The notes under the pieces are model-generated. The model searched no databases. It was given only the letters and a program-made list of their open reading frames with translations, and was not told the DNA's origin. This document shows positions 11,197-20,046 of a stretch of DNA of 64,000 nt, one piece after another. The stretch spans positions 47,969,291 to 48,033,290 of the forward strand of contig CP154956.1 of the NCBI GenBank assembly GCA_039621445.1, given 5' to 3'. The stretch's first letter is position 1, and every line of letters starts with the position of its first letter. Source of the stretch: Euglena gracilis (taxonomy: Eukaryota; Euglenida; Euglenophyceae; Euglenales). The position numbers were made by a program, and so were the translations under genes.

Positions 11197-11899
11197 GGGG
11201 ATACGCTTTTTCGCGCCGAAAATTTTTGAAAAGGGTGCTATTTTTAACATTTTCACAATTTTTTTGGCCATTTTCAGGAAAATTGAGTGGGTTCCCCGGA
11301 ACCCCCTCCCCGGTCTTTCAAAAAACCCTGTTTGGAAAAAACCACTGTTAAAAGGAGTGGGGTTCTTTCTGCTTCTTTCGCACAAATCCTTACAGTTCCT
11401 GAAGTTTGGTTTTCCAATCCACCTCTTCGTATTTGTAGGTCATCATTCCATTCCGCGCGATAGGTGCTCAGTGCTCAGTGCGTTCATGGGGAGCTTGGGC
11501 AGCGGCCCAACCATATTTTTGGGGGGTGGGTCACAGCTGGCCGTGGCAGACTGCGGCCCAATTGAATCCTGAAAAAAAAATTCCCACAATGTCTTTGGTT
11601 CAGCTGCGGCCGGCAACAATACAACCAAAATTTTTTGGTTTAGCTCTGGCGGCGGCCGAACCATTTCAAATTGATTTGGCTTCCAGTTTTGGGGGCCGTC
11701 CACAGCCCATCCAACGACCCCCCTGCCTGCAGACATATAACAGAGGGGGGGGGATCCAGCCAGCAGCTTTGACCAGTCAGCCAATCTGCCTTCCAGCCTT
11801 TTTTCTGGCCTTGGACAAATTTTCCGGTAATATATCCTCTGCCTCGGAAGGTTCAAGGTTCCAAAAACGGGACATGGCTGGTTGTGTGTGGGAAATGGG

Positions 11900-12120
11900 T
11901 GCCCAGCTCATTTTTCTGAAACAGCATTTCTGCATGTTGCTGACGTTGGGGTTCCCGTTTGTGCACACCGAGGAATTGCTTTATGACAGTTTCCATGCTG
12001 CAGGTGGGATAGTTTACCAGGGATGTGCGCCATCCTGTTGATTGCTGTGCAGAACGTGGCCGGTGGAGACATACCCGTCGCCATGCTTGGTTTCGCACAG
12101 CTCATTGAAATCAGATCGCA
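11900..12120 (+). CDS. two exon-like segments, gene unidentified
   Basis: A segment ending 12,003 (TLGFPFVHTEELLYDSFHAA) has a CAG/GTGGGA donor. A segment starting 12,053 after ATTGCTGTGCAG reads NVAGGDIPVAMLGFAQLIEI. Each looks protein-like and has one good splice site. Their phases do not match each other, so they are either separate exons of different genes or one of the junctions is wrong. I do not recognise the family. Confidence 0.3.
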
Positions 12121-12244
12121 GAGCGTTTTTTTGTTTGTTTGTTTCTTTCTGCAAGTTTAAAAACTTGTTCGTTTTTACCGCACAGGTTTCAGATAGGTCA
12201 AATTTGTTTCAGCACCAAGGCTTGATCGAGGACTCCCCCGGTCC

Positions 12245-12860
12245 AGCAGCCAGGGCGTAGCTAAGAAAATTTGCCCCCCCCCTCCGGGGGACCCATCCAG
12301 CCAGCCCTTTTCCAGCCCCAGACCCCCCCATCAACAAGTTTTGTTTATTTCCAGCCGCCCAAAGGGCGGCTGGATGGTGACAGATCTTTCGCTCTCGGGG
12401 GTGCAAAAATAGACCAAAATGGGCAAGAAAATGTGTCCGGAAAGGGCTGGTCAAGTTTGGGGCCAAAAAAAATCGATTTTTTGCATAACAGCCGGTTTTT
12501 AAAGACATTTTTGCAGTTTTCTTTTTTTTTGTCGCCAGTTCGACCCCAGTCGGGCCCAGTTCCAAGCCCGGACTCCCCAGGGGGGTCAGCCAGAAGCCTT
12601 TTTCCAGCCAGCCTCTGAGCTGGACCCCGGGGGGGGGTGCCATTAAAAGACTCACCGCTGGCAAGCCCCCAACCCGTCTTTTAAAAGGAAGGATTTCAGC
12701 CACACATTCCGCCACAGACAACGATGTTTCCGAAACTGCTTAAGTTTTGCTCAGTTTGGTTGGCAGTTTGGGGTGGACACCCAAAAAAAACAACAATCGT
12801 AGAGGAGGGGGGAAAGCCCCAAGGGCCTTACCAACCCCCCAAAACAGGGAGCCCGATAAA
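12245..12860. other. no gene seen; G/C-run and T-rich spacer
   Basis: Runs of C and G, AGCCAGC-type repeats and T-rich stretches. No frame with plausible composition and splice signals. Confidence 0.4.
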
Positions 12861-12864
12861 GCTG

Positions 12865-12905
12865 CGCTCCGCACTTTCCCCCCCTTGAGGCCATGCCTTG
12901 TGCTT
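12865..12905 (-). repeat. DIRS-type terminal repeat fragment, left copy
   Basis: On the minus strand this reads CAAGGCATGGCCTCA, then a G-run, then AAAGTGCGGAGC. That is the sequence found in the terminal repeat of the tyrosine-recombinase retroelement at 22.6 kb. A matching copy in the opposite orientation lies at about 21,410-21,476. With the LTR element removed, the two bracket only some 0.6 kb of DNA, as expected for an internally deleted relative of the 22.6-27.1 kb element. Confidence 0.5.
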
Positions 12906-13259
12906 CGCCCTTGCTGGTTTTACGGGGGGTACGACATATGCGCTTCCCGGGGGGGGAAGAGGGGGGCTATTCCCTCGTGGGCGAACTCCCGCAGGGCCCC
13001 AAAAATGACGCCAAATCCGCACCCCGAATGGGGGCGGGGCGGAGGCGTCGCACTCCCTCGAGGGGGGGAACGACGAGGGCGGAAGGGACACCGAGGGCTC
13101 GCATGGGCTATGTGCTTCGCCGTCGGTGTCCCTTCCCCCCCCTTCGGGGGCTCTCGGGGGAGTGCGACAAAGACTGTCAGTGTTGGCCACGGTTCGCCAC
13201 GCTGACACCGCACCTCCAGGTTCTCCGGCCGACGCTGCATGCTCTGTAAGGGCTCCAGG

Positions 13260-14389
13260 TGTTGGGACCGGAGGTGTATTTTTGCCCTTTGGGACGCCGG
13301 CCGTGCCGAGCGGTCGGTTGAAAGGGAAATAACCCGGGTGGTGAATCCCCTCGACCACTTGTGAGGGAAAGGAGTGGTTTTTTGGTGGGGGAGAAGGCTA
13401 AGCCCGCGGTTTGACTTGTGCGGAGTCGACCAACCCCTCCCCAAGGTGAAGGGTGGAGGTCATATTTTGATTGGTCGGCAAAGCGTATTTTTGGTTTTTT
13501 TAGGGGGAGCGCAAGACGGACGCCCCCCCCCCCTCGTTCTCTCCGACATCAGTTTGGTCCTTTACCCAATACTTCCCTCAGACGCCCAAGGCGCCGCTTG
13601 GACCCATGCGCCATTTTTTGAGGCAAGGGGCAATTTTTATACGCTAAAAGCGGCAATGGGTGTGGGAAGGGACGCAAGCCCACGCAACTCCAAATTTTGG
13701 GTTGGGGAAGTGTGAGCGCAAAGGGTTATGGACCTGGGGGGTTGAATACACCATGCCTTGGGGAGCGTGGTGGTGAGCGCCCGGCTGGGAGCCGGGCGCG
13801 CATACCTGGGATGGGTGTGGGGAAGATAACCCAGAAAAGCGCGCAATCAGCGCGGTAGGAAAGGGTTGTGCCTACTCCCCCCCTTTCTAATCTCAGGTGG
13901 GTCTTCTTTTGGGCCACATCATTGGATCAATTGATTATTGCCAATTCAATCTGTGGATCTGATTGTTGTGGTTTATCTTTGTGGTTACTTGACAATACTA
14001 TTGGGATTCTCAAGTTTTGGGTGTTGACAAGCCTAAAGTGCACGTCGCGCCTACCCTCGCACCTCGAACAACCCCGCAAGTACTTTCTTCAATGTCCTCC
14101 ACTTTTTGTGCAATTGTTTCTTTTATTTTAGGGAATGGAATTCCAATTGAAAAGGGAAATGCGCAAGAGGGCAAAAGAAATGGGGAAGAAGCGCCGGCGG
14201 GAGGAGCGACACCTCCTTATGGCGGTGTGCTGGGTGAACAGAAAAAAGGGATCTGGGTTGGGGAGGAGGATCTAGAAATGGGTGGTTGGGCTCAGGCAAC
14301 AGGGGATGCGAGGCCGGATAGGTTAATCGATCCTACGCAACCTAGGGGAAACGGAGGTACCGAAGGTCCCTCCGCCTTAGGACTTATCA
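13260..14389 (+). repeat. 5' LTR
   Basis: TGTTGGGACC...GGACTTATCA. It is the same length as the 3' LTR at a constant offset of 6,787 bp, so there is no net indel between them. An open frame begins at ATG 14,017 inside this LTR and runs through its end into the Gag frame. A second short frame and a C-run of 11 bases at about 13,523 are present in both copies. Confidence 0.97.
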
Positions 14390-17300
14390 TGGTATGCAGA
14401 GGTGCCTGTCCGGAGAATCCCCCCTGTGATCTGAGCCATGGAAAGAGTGGTGGTGAATTCTCCTTTTCAACCAACTTTCCTGCAAGATCCCTAACAGAGA
14501 CTGTCTTTGGGCATTTCGAGGGGGGAGTGGAAAATCCCTCCAAAGTTTTGCTCAAATCGGTGAATAGCAACACCGATCCTTCAGAGGATTCCAGAACAGA
14601 AACCAAGCCGATTTTGGTTGGTGAAGTTCGGGAGGTTTTTGGGCAAGGTCAAATCGGGACTCAAAGCAACTATTTCTGCCATAATGGGGGAGGCGATTTT
14701 GAAAATGCCCCCCATGACCTTGGTTCCGGCTGTGACGGGGGTTGTGGCTTTGAAAACCCCTCGTGTCCACAGCTCCTCAATCAAGATGGTTTCAAATGGC
14801 AACCAATTCAAGACAGAGTCCAAGATGGCCTGAAGGGCCCTTGCAATTGGCCGAATCAGAGCTATGACCAGCCCCCTCCCTATCGGTGTGCCCCTCCTCC
14901 ACCTCCCGTTGTATGCCCAATCACCGTGGATGAGAACACGGTAGCTAGGGTGTGCATGATTAGGGTAGCTGGTGAGGGGGAGGCAATGGAGGAAGAAAAC
15001 CCCTCCGATTTGGACCCCCCGGATTATCATAGCGAAGATCCGGAGGTACCAGAAATTTGTGAAAGACCCACCGAAAGTTCTGCAACCGGTGTTCAAAACT
15101 TTGCCGATTTGACGGCAAGGGAGGTTGCAAATCAAGCATTTTTAGGTGTTCAAGCCATGGAAAAGGTGGTTTTCCCCTACATGGCAAAGTTTGAACAAGT
15201 TGTGCCGGAGATCAAGGGCACACTTTTGGTTCTTCAGAGGGAAAATGAAAATTTCCTCAAAAACCAAGAAATTCACATGAAGGAAATACAATCCTTGCGA
15301 AATTCGTGCGAGGAGTTGGTTGCTTGGATGAGAAGTGCAGGGGCCGAATTTCAAACCCAAAAACTCCTAATCCATTCGGTAGAAGAACGGATGGAAAAGG
15401 GGGGGAGGGACATTTCAACCCTTTCGGCGTTGGTGCAAAATACCAATGCTGAATGTATGGCCCAAAAGCTCCAAATCCACTCTGTAGAGGAACGGGTGGA
15501 AAGGGGGGCTAGGGAGGCCATGCTCCTTTCAGCTCATGGGAGCGAGGGGGCCCAAAATGTCCAATCTTTGGGGACCGAGGTCATTTCTCAAAGGCAAACC
15601 ATGGATTCCTTCCGGTTGGGGATGGAAAAATTTGAGAAGGAGGTGCATCAGCTTTTCGATGATGTGCGGGGGGAAGTCCAAGTCATGTGGAGAGAACTTT
15701 CCGAGGAAATGGGTGGTGAAATGCAGACCATGAATGCTTCATGGGACAAAAAATTGATGGACACCATCCAAAAGGAGAGTTTACGGGATCAACTCCACAT
15801 TTTTCAACAAATGGAATTGGGGGAGAAGAAAGTGGCTCAAATGGGGACAGCCATGGAAACTGCAATTCAATCCTTGGGGGCAAGGATCGAGCAAGTTGAG
15901 GGGGGTATGGGAAACCTACCCGTCTTGCGAGAATCCATGGGGGTTTTGACCCAGAAGGTTCAGTTCTTGCATGAAAAAACATCGGCGTTGGAGGGTGCCT
16001 TGGGGGGGCTCCAACCTCTCGTAGGGGCCCTCATCACCAAGGTGCAGGAGCAGCAACGGCAAGAAACCAAGGCCCCCACCGAGACCAAGGCCCCCACCGA
16101 AGCCAAGGCCCCCGTCGAGGCCAAGGCCCCAAAGGAGGCTGGGCTCCCGACCCGGCCGAGCTGTACAACAAGTACTACGACTTCTACAGCAAAGCCACAG
16201 CCGCAAGCTGCACCAGCACCAGTGGTCGCGGGTGTGCCGAGGCAACCCGTGGAATTGCCCCCCCCCATCCATAGCATGAATCCCCCGACCAACCCCAAAC
16301 CCGAGGACCCTGCAAGAAAATCCCCCCGGGTGATGGAGTTGGAAAACGAAATTCTGAAGTTGAGGGAAGAAATGGCAGCCTTGCGAATTCAACGCAAGGG
16401 GGAATTGCGACCCCCCCCGTTGCAAGATTTGGGGAGGGGGACCAGCGATTCGGGTCAAAGTTCGGGTGCAACTTTTGCGAACAACCCGAAGGATGGTGGT
16501 TCTTCAACTCAAACCACCACAGCAAGGCTGGTGCCACCAAAACCCATTGTTCAACCCTCACAAGCACCTCCCGGTTTCATGCCCATGAACACTCCTTTTT
16601 CTTTTGCACCGAGCCCAAACAATTTTGAAAGCATGGGTCCCCAAACCCATGTCAACGTTTTGGGGCAAGGTGTTCCGGGATTTATGGCAATGGCACCAAT
16701 GAACCCCATTATGCAAGAGGTTTGGCGACAAATGGAAAAACCTCGATTTTCTGGGTTGGTGCAAGATGCCCCCGAGTTTGAAAGAAAATGGGAGGAGGTG
16801 GAAAGAATAATCCAAGAAACCTCCCCCTACCATCTCTCCGATTTTGCCATGTTGATGGAGTTTCGCAGCTGCCTCGATGAGGCAACATCCCTAAAACTGA
16901 AAACCCGAATGAGTAGGGACAGAAACATGACCTACAAAAGTTTTCGGGAAGAATTTCGGAGAGAGTTTGGGGTGGATACCCTCAGACAAAGTAGGGCTGA
17001 TTGGCATCGGGTGTCACTCAAATGCTCGGGTCCCCCCAACGCACAACTCACCCTTTTGGATTGGGTGAAATTTGAGGCGCAGTTTGTGGCCAAAAGGGAC
17101 CGAGTGGAAGACCGAACCGATGCCGAGGAATGGCAACTCATTTTCTGCAAGATGCCCCCATTTTTGCAAAAAAAGGTGATGATTGAGCAGGCCAAAAAAA
17201 GGAGGGACAAACCGTGGGTTCGCATTTCCCTCCCCCGGAATCTCATGGGTGAACCGTTTCTCCAGGAGTTGAGGGGGGTGATTGGACACCGACTCCCGAG

Positions 17301-17889
17301 ACACCATGAGGGGGTGGGGAGTTATGTGTTTGAGTGCCACGACAAAGCCGAACGGGATCAATTCTTGGCTTTGGATGGGTTCCTCATGGATGGTCTGAAA
17401 GTTTCTGCAACCTGTCATGAATATCAAATGACGGGTGATGAAATTTTTGAATTTGTCACCTCATTCCTGCGGACGGAGCAGGAATATGTTGCCACTCGGA
17501 ATGCATATGGGTTGGAGGAAAAGCCAAAATCCCCCTCCCCAGCAAAAGTGCGAGTTTTTGTTGATGACCCTCCCAAGAACGGTGGGGGGGAAACTACCAA
17601 GAAAGATTCTCCGACCAAAGGGAAATCATCTTGGAAGCCGAAGGCTCAATCCTACCCGGAGAAGTGGGGTGGGAAACCAGCCTCCCAGGGAAAGGGCCCG
17701 AGTGCAAAATCCCCTTCATCCAAGGGGGAGTGCTTCACATGCAAAAAGGCGGGCAGGGAGTTCATCCATGACTTCAGAAAATGCTCGTTTGCACAAAAGG
17801 CTCGTTGGGGGGGTGGGCCTCCAAAGTCGGAGGAGAAGGGGCCGAAGGGGGTGAAAGACACTCCTCCCATCGCCCAATCCTCTGAGTAG
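14017..17889 (+). CDS. retrotransposon Gag, unusually long
   Basis: An open frame of 1,290 codons. The first 124 codons lie inside the 5' LTR; an in-frame ATG spans the LTR/primer-site junction (14,389), and either could be used. In order: a Pro/Gly-rich N-terminus; about residues 340-700, long heptad-type helices (EKVVFPYMAKFEQ, repeated LLIHSVEERMEKG and LQIHSVEERVERG); an Ala-Lys-Pro linker with repeats of the type ETKAPTEAKAPVEAKAP (about 16,069-16,131); a retrotransposon-type Gag helical domain from about residue 906 (MEKPRFSGLVQDAPEFERKW, later FREEFRREFG and DWVKFEAQFVAKRD); a basic Ser/Pro/Lys stretch; and a zinc-knuckle-like CFTCKK...HDFRKC near residues 1239-1256. The knuckle spacing is C-X2-C-X8-H-X4-C instead of the usual X4 in the middle. 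Gag proteins of this type package element RNA into particles. Confidence 0.9.
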   Translation: MGVDKPKVHVAPTLAPRTTPQVLSSMSSTFCAIVSFILGNGIPIEKGNAQEGKRNGEEAPAGGATPPYGGVLGEQKKGIWVGEEDLEMGGWAQATGDARPDRLIDPTQPRGNGGTEGPSALGLIMVCRGACPENPPCDLSHGKSGGEFSFSTNFPARSLTETVFGHFEGGVENPSKVLLKSVNSNTDPSEDSRTETKPILVGEVREVFGQGQIGTQSNYFCHNGGGDFENAPHDLGSGCDGGCGFENPSCPQLLNQDGFKWQPIQDRVQDGLKGPCNWPNQSYDQPPPYRCAPPPPPVVCPITVDENTVARVCMIRVAGEGEAMEEENPSDLDPPDYHSEDPEVPEICERPTESSATGVQNFADLTAREVANQAFLGVQAMEKVVFPYMAKFEQVVPEIKGTLLVLQRENENFLKNQEIHMKEIQSLRNSCEELVAWMRSAGAEFQTQKLLIHSVEERMEKGGRDISTLSALVQNTNAECMAQKLQIHSVEERVERGAREAMLLSAHGSEGAQNVQSLGTEVISQRQTMDSFRLGMEKFEKEVHQLFDDVRGEVQVMWRELSEEMGGEMQTMNASWDKKLMDTIQKESLRDQLHIFQQMELGEKKVAQMGTAMETAIQSLGARIEQVEGGMGNLPVLRESMGVLTQKVQFLHEKTSALEGALGGLQPLVGALITKVQEQQRQETKAPTETKAPTEAKAPVEAKAPKEAGLPTRPSCTTSTTTSTAKPQPQAAPAPVVAGVPRQPVELPPPIHSMNPPTNPKPEDPARKSPRVMELENEILKLREEMAALRIQRKGELRPPPLQDLGRGTSDSGQSSGATFANNPKDGGSSTQTTTARLVPPKPIVQPSQAPPGFMPMNTPFSFAPSPNNFESMGPQTHVNVLGQGVPGFMAMAPMNPIMQEVWRQMEKPRFSGLVQDAPEFERKWEEVERIIQETSPYHLSDFAMLMEFRSCLDEATSLKLKTRMSRDRNMTYKSFREEFRREFGVDTLRQSRADWHRVSLKCSGPPNAQLTLLDWVKFEAQFVAKRDRVEDRTDAEEWQLIFCKMPPFLQKKVMIEQAKKRRDKPWVRISLPRNLMGEPFLQELRGVIGHRLPRHHEGVGSYVFECHDKAERDQFLALDGFLMDGLKVSATCHEYQMTGDEIFEFVTSFLRTEQEYVATRNAYGLEEKPKSPSPAKVRVFVDDPPKNGGGETTKKDSPTKGKSSWKPKAQSYPEKWGGKPASQGKGPSAKSPSSKGECFTCKKAGREFIHDFRKCSFAQKARWGGGPPKSEEKGPKGVKDTPPIAQSSE
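14390..14406 (+). other. primer-binding site
   Basis: TGGTATGCAGAGGTGCC starts with no spacer after the LTR end. TGG is the complement of the universal CCA tRNA tail, and the following bases would pair with a tRNA 3' stem. Which tRNA primes cannot be told without the host tRNA set. The Gag-frame ATG at 14,389-14,391 overlaps this site. Confidence 0.8.
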
Positions 17890-17895
17890 GGGGGT
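17883..17895 (+). promoter_or_regulatory. internal copy of the polypurine tract at the Gag stop
   Basis: TGAGTAGGGGGGT is identical over 13 bases to the tract at 20,035-20,047 that abuts the 3' LTR. It contains the Gag TAG stop. It could serve as a central plus-strand primer, as in some retroelements, or be a coincidence of G-rich DNA. Confidence 0.4.
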
Positions 17896-17923
17896 CAGAG
17901 CCATTCGGGAGCCGGTTCTGCAA

Positions 17924-19315
17924 ATGCAAGTCTCCCATCCATGGGGGGGGGATGTTTTGTCTCCTTCAACCCCCCCTTGTTTGACACGTGTGATGGCCGC
18001 TCTCCACGTGATCGGGGCAATGTCGGAGTCCTCTTCATCGGAACCACCCGCACCATCGTCAGATGAACCATTGCCTGAGGAAGAGGAGGCAGTGGAGCAT
18101 CTTTTGATGGAAATGAAAAATTTGATGCCACTTGAAAATTCGGATGGCGCTACCATCCGGGAGGTTTTGCGTGAGTGGCGGTTGATGGCTTTGAAAGCGG
18201 GGTGGGTGAAGGGGGTCCATTTGCATCTTTCAACCAAAATTGATGTCTTGGGTGGTTCCCAGGAAGTTCGGGCCTTGGTCGACACGGGGGCAGAAGTTTG
18301 CTTGGTGAAAAGAAATTTGCTCCCCCGTTCATTTTTCGCTCCATCGGCAAAACCCGTCAACTTGGTTGCTGCCAACAACCAAAGGGTGAATGGCGGGTCG
18401 GATGAGGCCTTGGTGGAATTGCAATTTTCAGGGGTGGTGCAGGACACCAAAAATGCGGTTGTGGTGAAAATTCCTACACTTTTATACGAGGCCGACATAG
18501 AGGAGGATGTGATCCTCTCCTATGTCTGGTTGGCAGAAAGGAATTTGAATGTGGTGCCAAGAAAACACGGGGTTCAAGGATTTTTTGATGGTTGTTCGGT
18601 TTGGATTTGCGGCGTCCTCGCCGGAAAGGGGACCATTGTAGATTCCATTCGAGCCATCCCCCCTGTGTCCATTCAGGCGATCCACAATTTTCGTCCCAAA
18701 GCTTTGGATCTTTTTTCCGGCACCGGAAGTGTCGGGAAGGTTTTGCGGGACCACGGGTACGACGTGATATCCGTGGATGTGGATTCAAAGTGGGACCCCA
18801 CCCCGTGTGTGGATATTTCAACCTGGGATTACGAGAAAAGTTTTTCCCCGGGTGAATTTGAGATTGTGACCGCATGCCCTCCCTGTACCGAATTCAGTTT
18901 GGCCTTAAGCCGTAGGCCGAGACGGTTGGAACCGGCTCTGGCATTGGTGCGAAAAACGCTTGAGATTATCAAGTTTTTGAGACCCAAGGTTTGGTGGTTG
19001 GAGACCCCCCGAACGGGAATCCTTGCCCGGCATGCTCTTTTGGCGAAATTTCCAGTTTTGGATGCAGACCATTGCCAATTTGAAGGGTGGGGGTATCAAA
19101 AACCCACCAGATTTTTTGGGAGTCCGCATTTGCTTTCACTACCCAATGTCGTTTGCGATCACTCGACATGCCCCAATTTGGTTGAGAAGGATCCCAACCA
19201 CCCAAACAAGCTTCGAGCACACAAGGCCAAGCTTGGTGGGGCAAATGGGAGTGCAAAAAAGGAGCTCACCTATCGTATTCCTTACCGATTGGTGGAATAT
19301 GTGTCCTTCCGCTGA
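17924..19315 (+). CDS. aspartic protease fused to C5-cytosine DNA methyltransferase-like domain
   Basis: 463 codons. Residues about 105-215 form a retropepsin-like domain with ALVDTGAEVCLV (Asp120). Residues about 258-463 carry the C5-methyltransferase order: motif I LDLFSGTGSVGKVL (261-274, SAM binding); motif II acidic VDVD (284-287); motif IV TACPPCTEFS with the candidate nucleophile Cys321; motif VI-like WWLETPRTG (Glu360; the usual Asn after Glu is Thr); then WGYQKPTRFFG in place of motif VIII; and a C-terminal YRIPYRLVEYV helix. The target-recognition part is very short. The frame is +1 relative to Gag. It is open from 17,855, giving about 35 nt of overlap before the Gag stop, so it could be reached by a frameshift or by reinitiation at 17,924. 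Retrotransposon capture of cytosine methyltransferases is known from Symbiodinium and Klebsormidium. Whether this copy is catalytic is unknown. Confidence 0.9.
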   Translation: MQVSHPWGGDVLSPSTPPCLTRVMAALHVIGAMSESSSSEPPAPSSDEPLPEEEEAVEHLLMEMKNLMPLENSDGATIREVLREWRLMALKAGWVKGVHLHLSTKIDVLGGSQEVRALVDTGAEVCLVKRNLLPRSFFAPSAKPVNLVAANNQRVNGGSDEALVELQFSGVVQDTKNAVVVKIPTLLYEADIEEDVILSYVWLAERNLNVVPRKHGVQGFFDGCSVWICGVLAGKGTIVDSIRAIPPVSIQAIHNFRPKALDLFSGTGSVGKVLRDHGYDVISVDVDSKWDPTPCVDISTWDYEKSFSPGEFEIVTACPPCTEFSLALSRRPRRLEPALALVRKTLEIIKFLRPKVWWLETPRTGILARHALLAKFPVLDADHCQFEGWGYQKPTRFFGSPHLLSLPNVVCDHSTCPNLVEKDPNHPNKLRAHKAKLGGANGSAKKELTYRIPYRLVEYVSFR

Positions 19316-20034
19316 ATTTTTGGGAGGCCGACTGCTTGATGGATCCAAAGGTGGTCGGAAGGGGGTGGTGACGTGGGGCGTGAAGGAGGGGCACCCATGG
19401 TTCACACCGCCCCCCCCCCTTTTTTCTCTTTTTACCGATTTTTTTTGAATTTTTTTCGAAGGGGAGTAACCGATTGTGGAAGCCCTTTGAAGGATCCAAG
19501 GGTGGTCGGGAGGGGGAAAGGGCATGGGCGTGATGGACGACCCATGGTTCACCCCCCCCTTCTCTTTTTTCACTCCGGGTCGGATTCCCTTGGGAAGGGA
19601 TCGATGGAGTGAATGCGCACAGGTCCCTCACCTCTTCCCATGTTCTTCGAATGGGGAGAAGGAGACCGAGGGTCGGGGGCGCTCGCATGCGCCCTAGTTC
19701 GACCGTGTGGGTTTTTTTTTACCGACTCCGGAAGTCGTGATGGTTTTTTTTTGTTTTGTTTTTTTATTACTTCCCCTGAGGACGCCCATTGAGTGCTTGG
19801 GTTGGTGAGAATGCCTCAAGATTTGAGTGGGTGGAGAGGGACGTCTCGGGAGGTGAGGGGAATTTTGTGGGTCGCCGACCACTTTGAGCCCTTCGCCCCC
19901 CCCCGCTTTTTTTTCCTCTCTTCTCCTTTTTCCGCGGGAGATTTTGTTTAGGAAACCTTTTCGGTTGGACACCCTCCGGTCTCCCTTTTTTTGAGGAAAG
20001 GGACCGGCAATCGGAGATTTGCGGGCAAATCTCT
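19316..20034 (+). other. non-coding 3' internal region with a direct repeat
   Basis: No long frame. Two imperfect copies of a roughly 90-bp unit (about 19,340-19,435 and 19,490-19,580) share GATCCAA.GGTGGTCGG, a central CCCATGGTTCAC and a C/T-rich end. The rest is C/T and G/A runs. This is where pol would be expected in a complete element; none is present. Confidence 0.7.
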
Positions 20035-20046
20035 TGAGTAGGGGGG
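20035..20046 (+). promoter_or_regulatory. 3' polypurine tract
   Basis: TGAGTAGGGGGG directly abuts the TGTTGG of the 3' LTR, the position where plus-strand priming occurs in LTR elements. Confidence 0.75.

Noticed and set aside
14292-17870. Several 60-180 codon minus-strand frames inside the Gag gene
   Set aside because: They are shadows of the Gag frame; none has motifs or splice signals.
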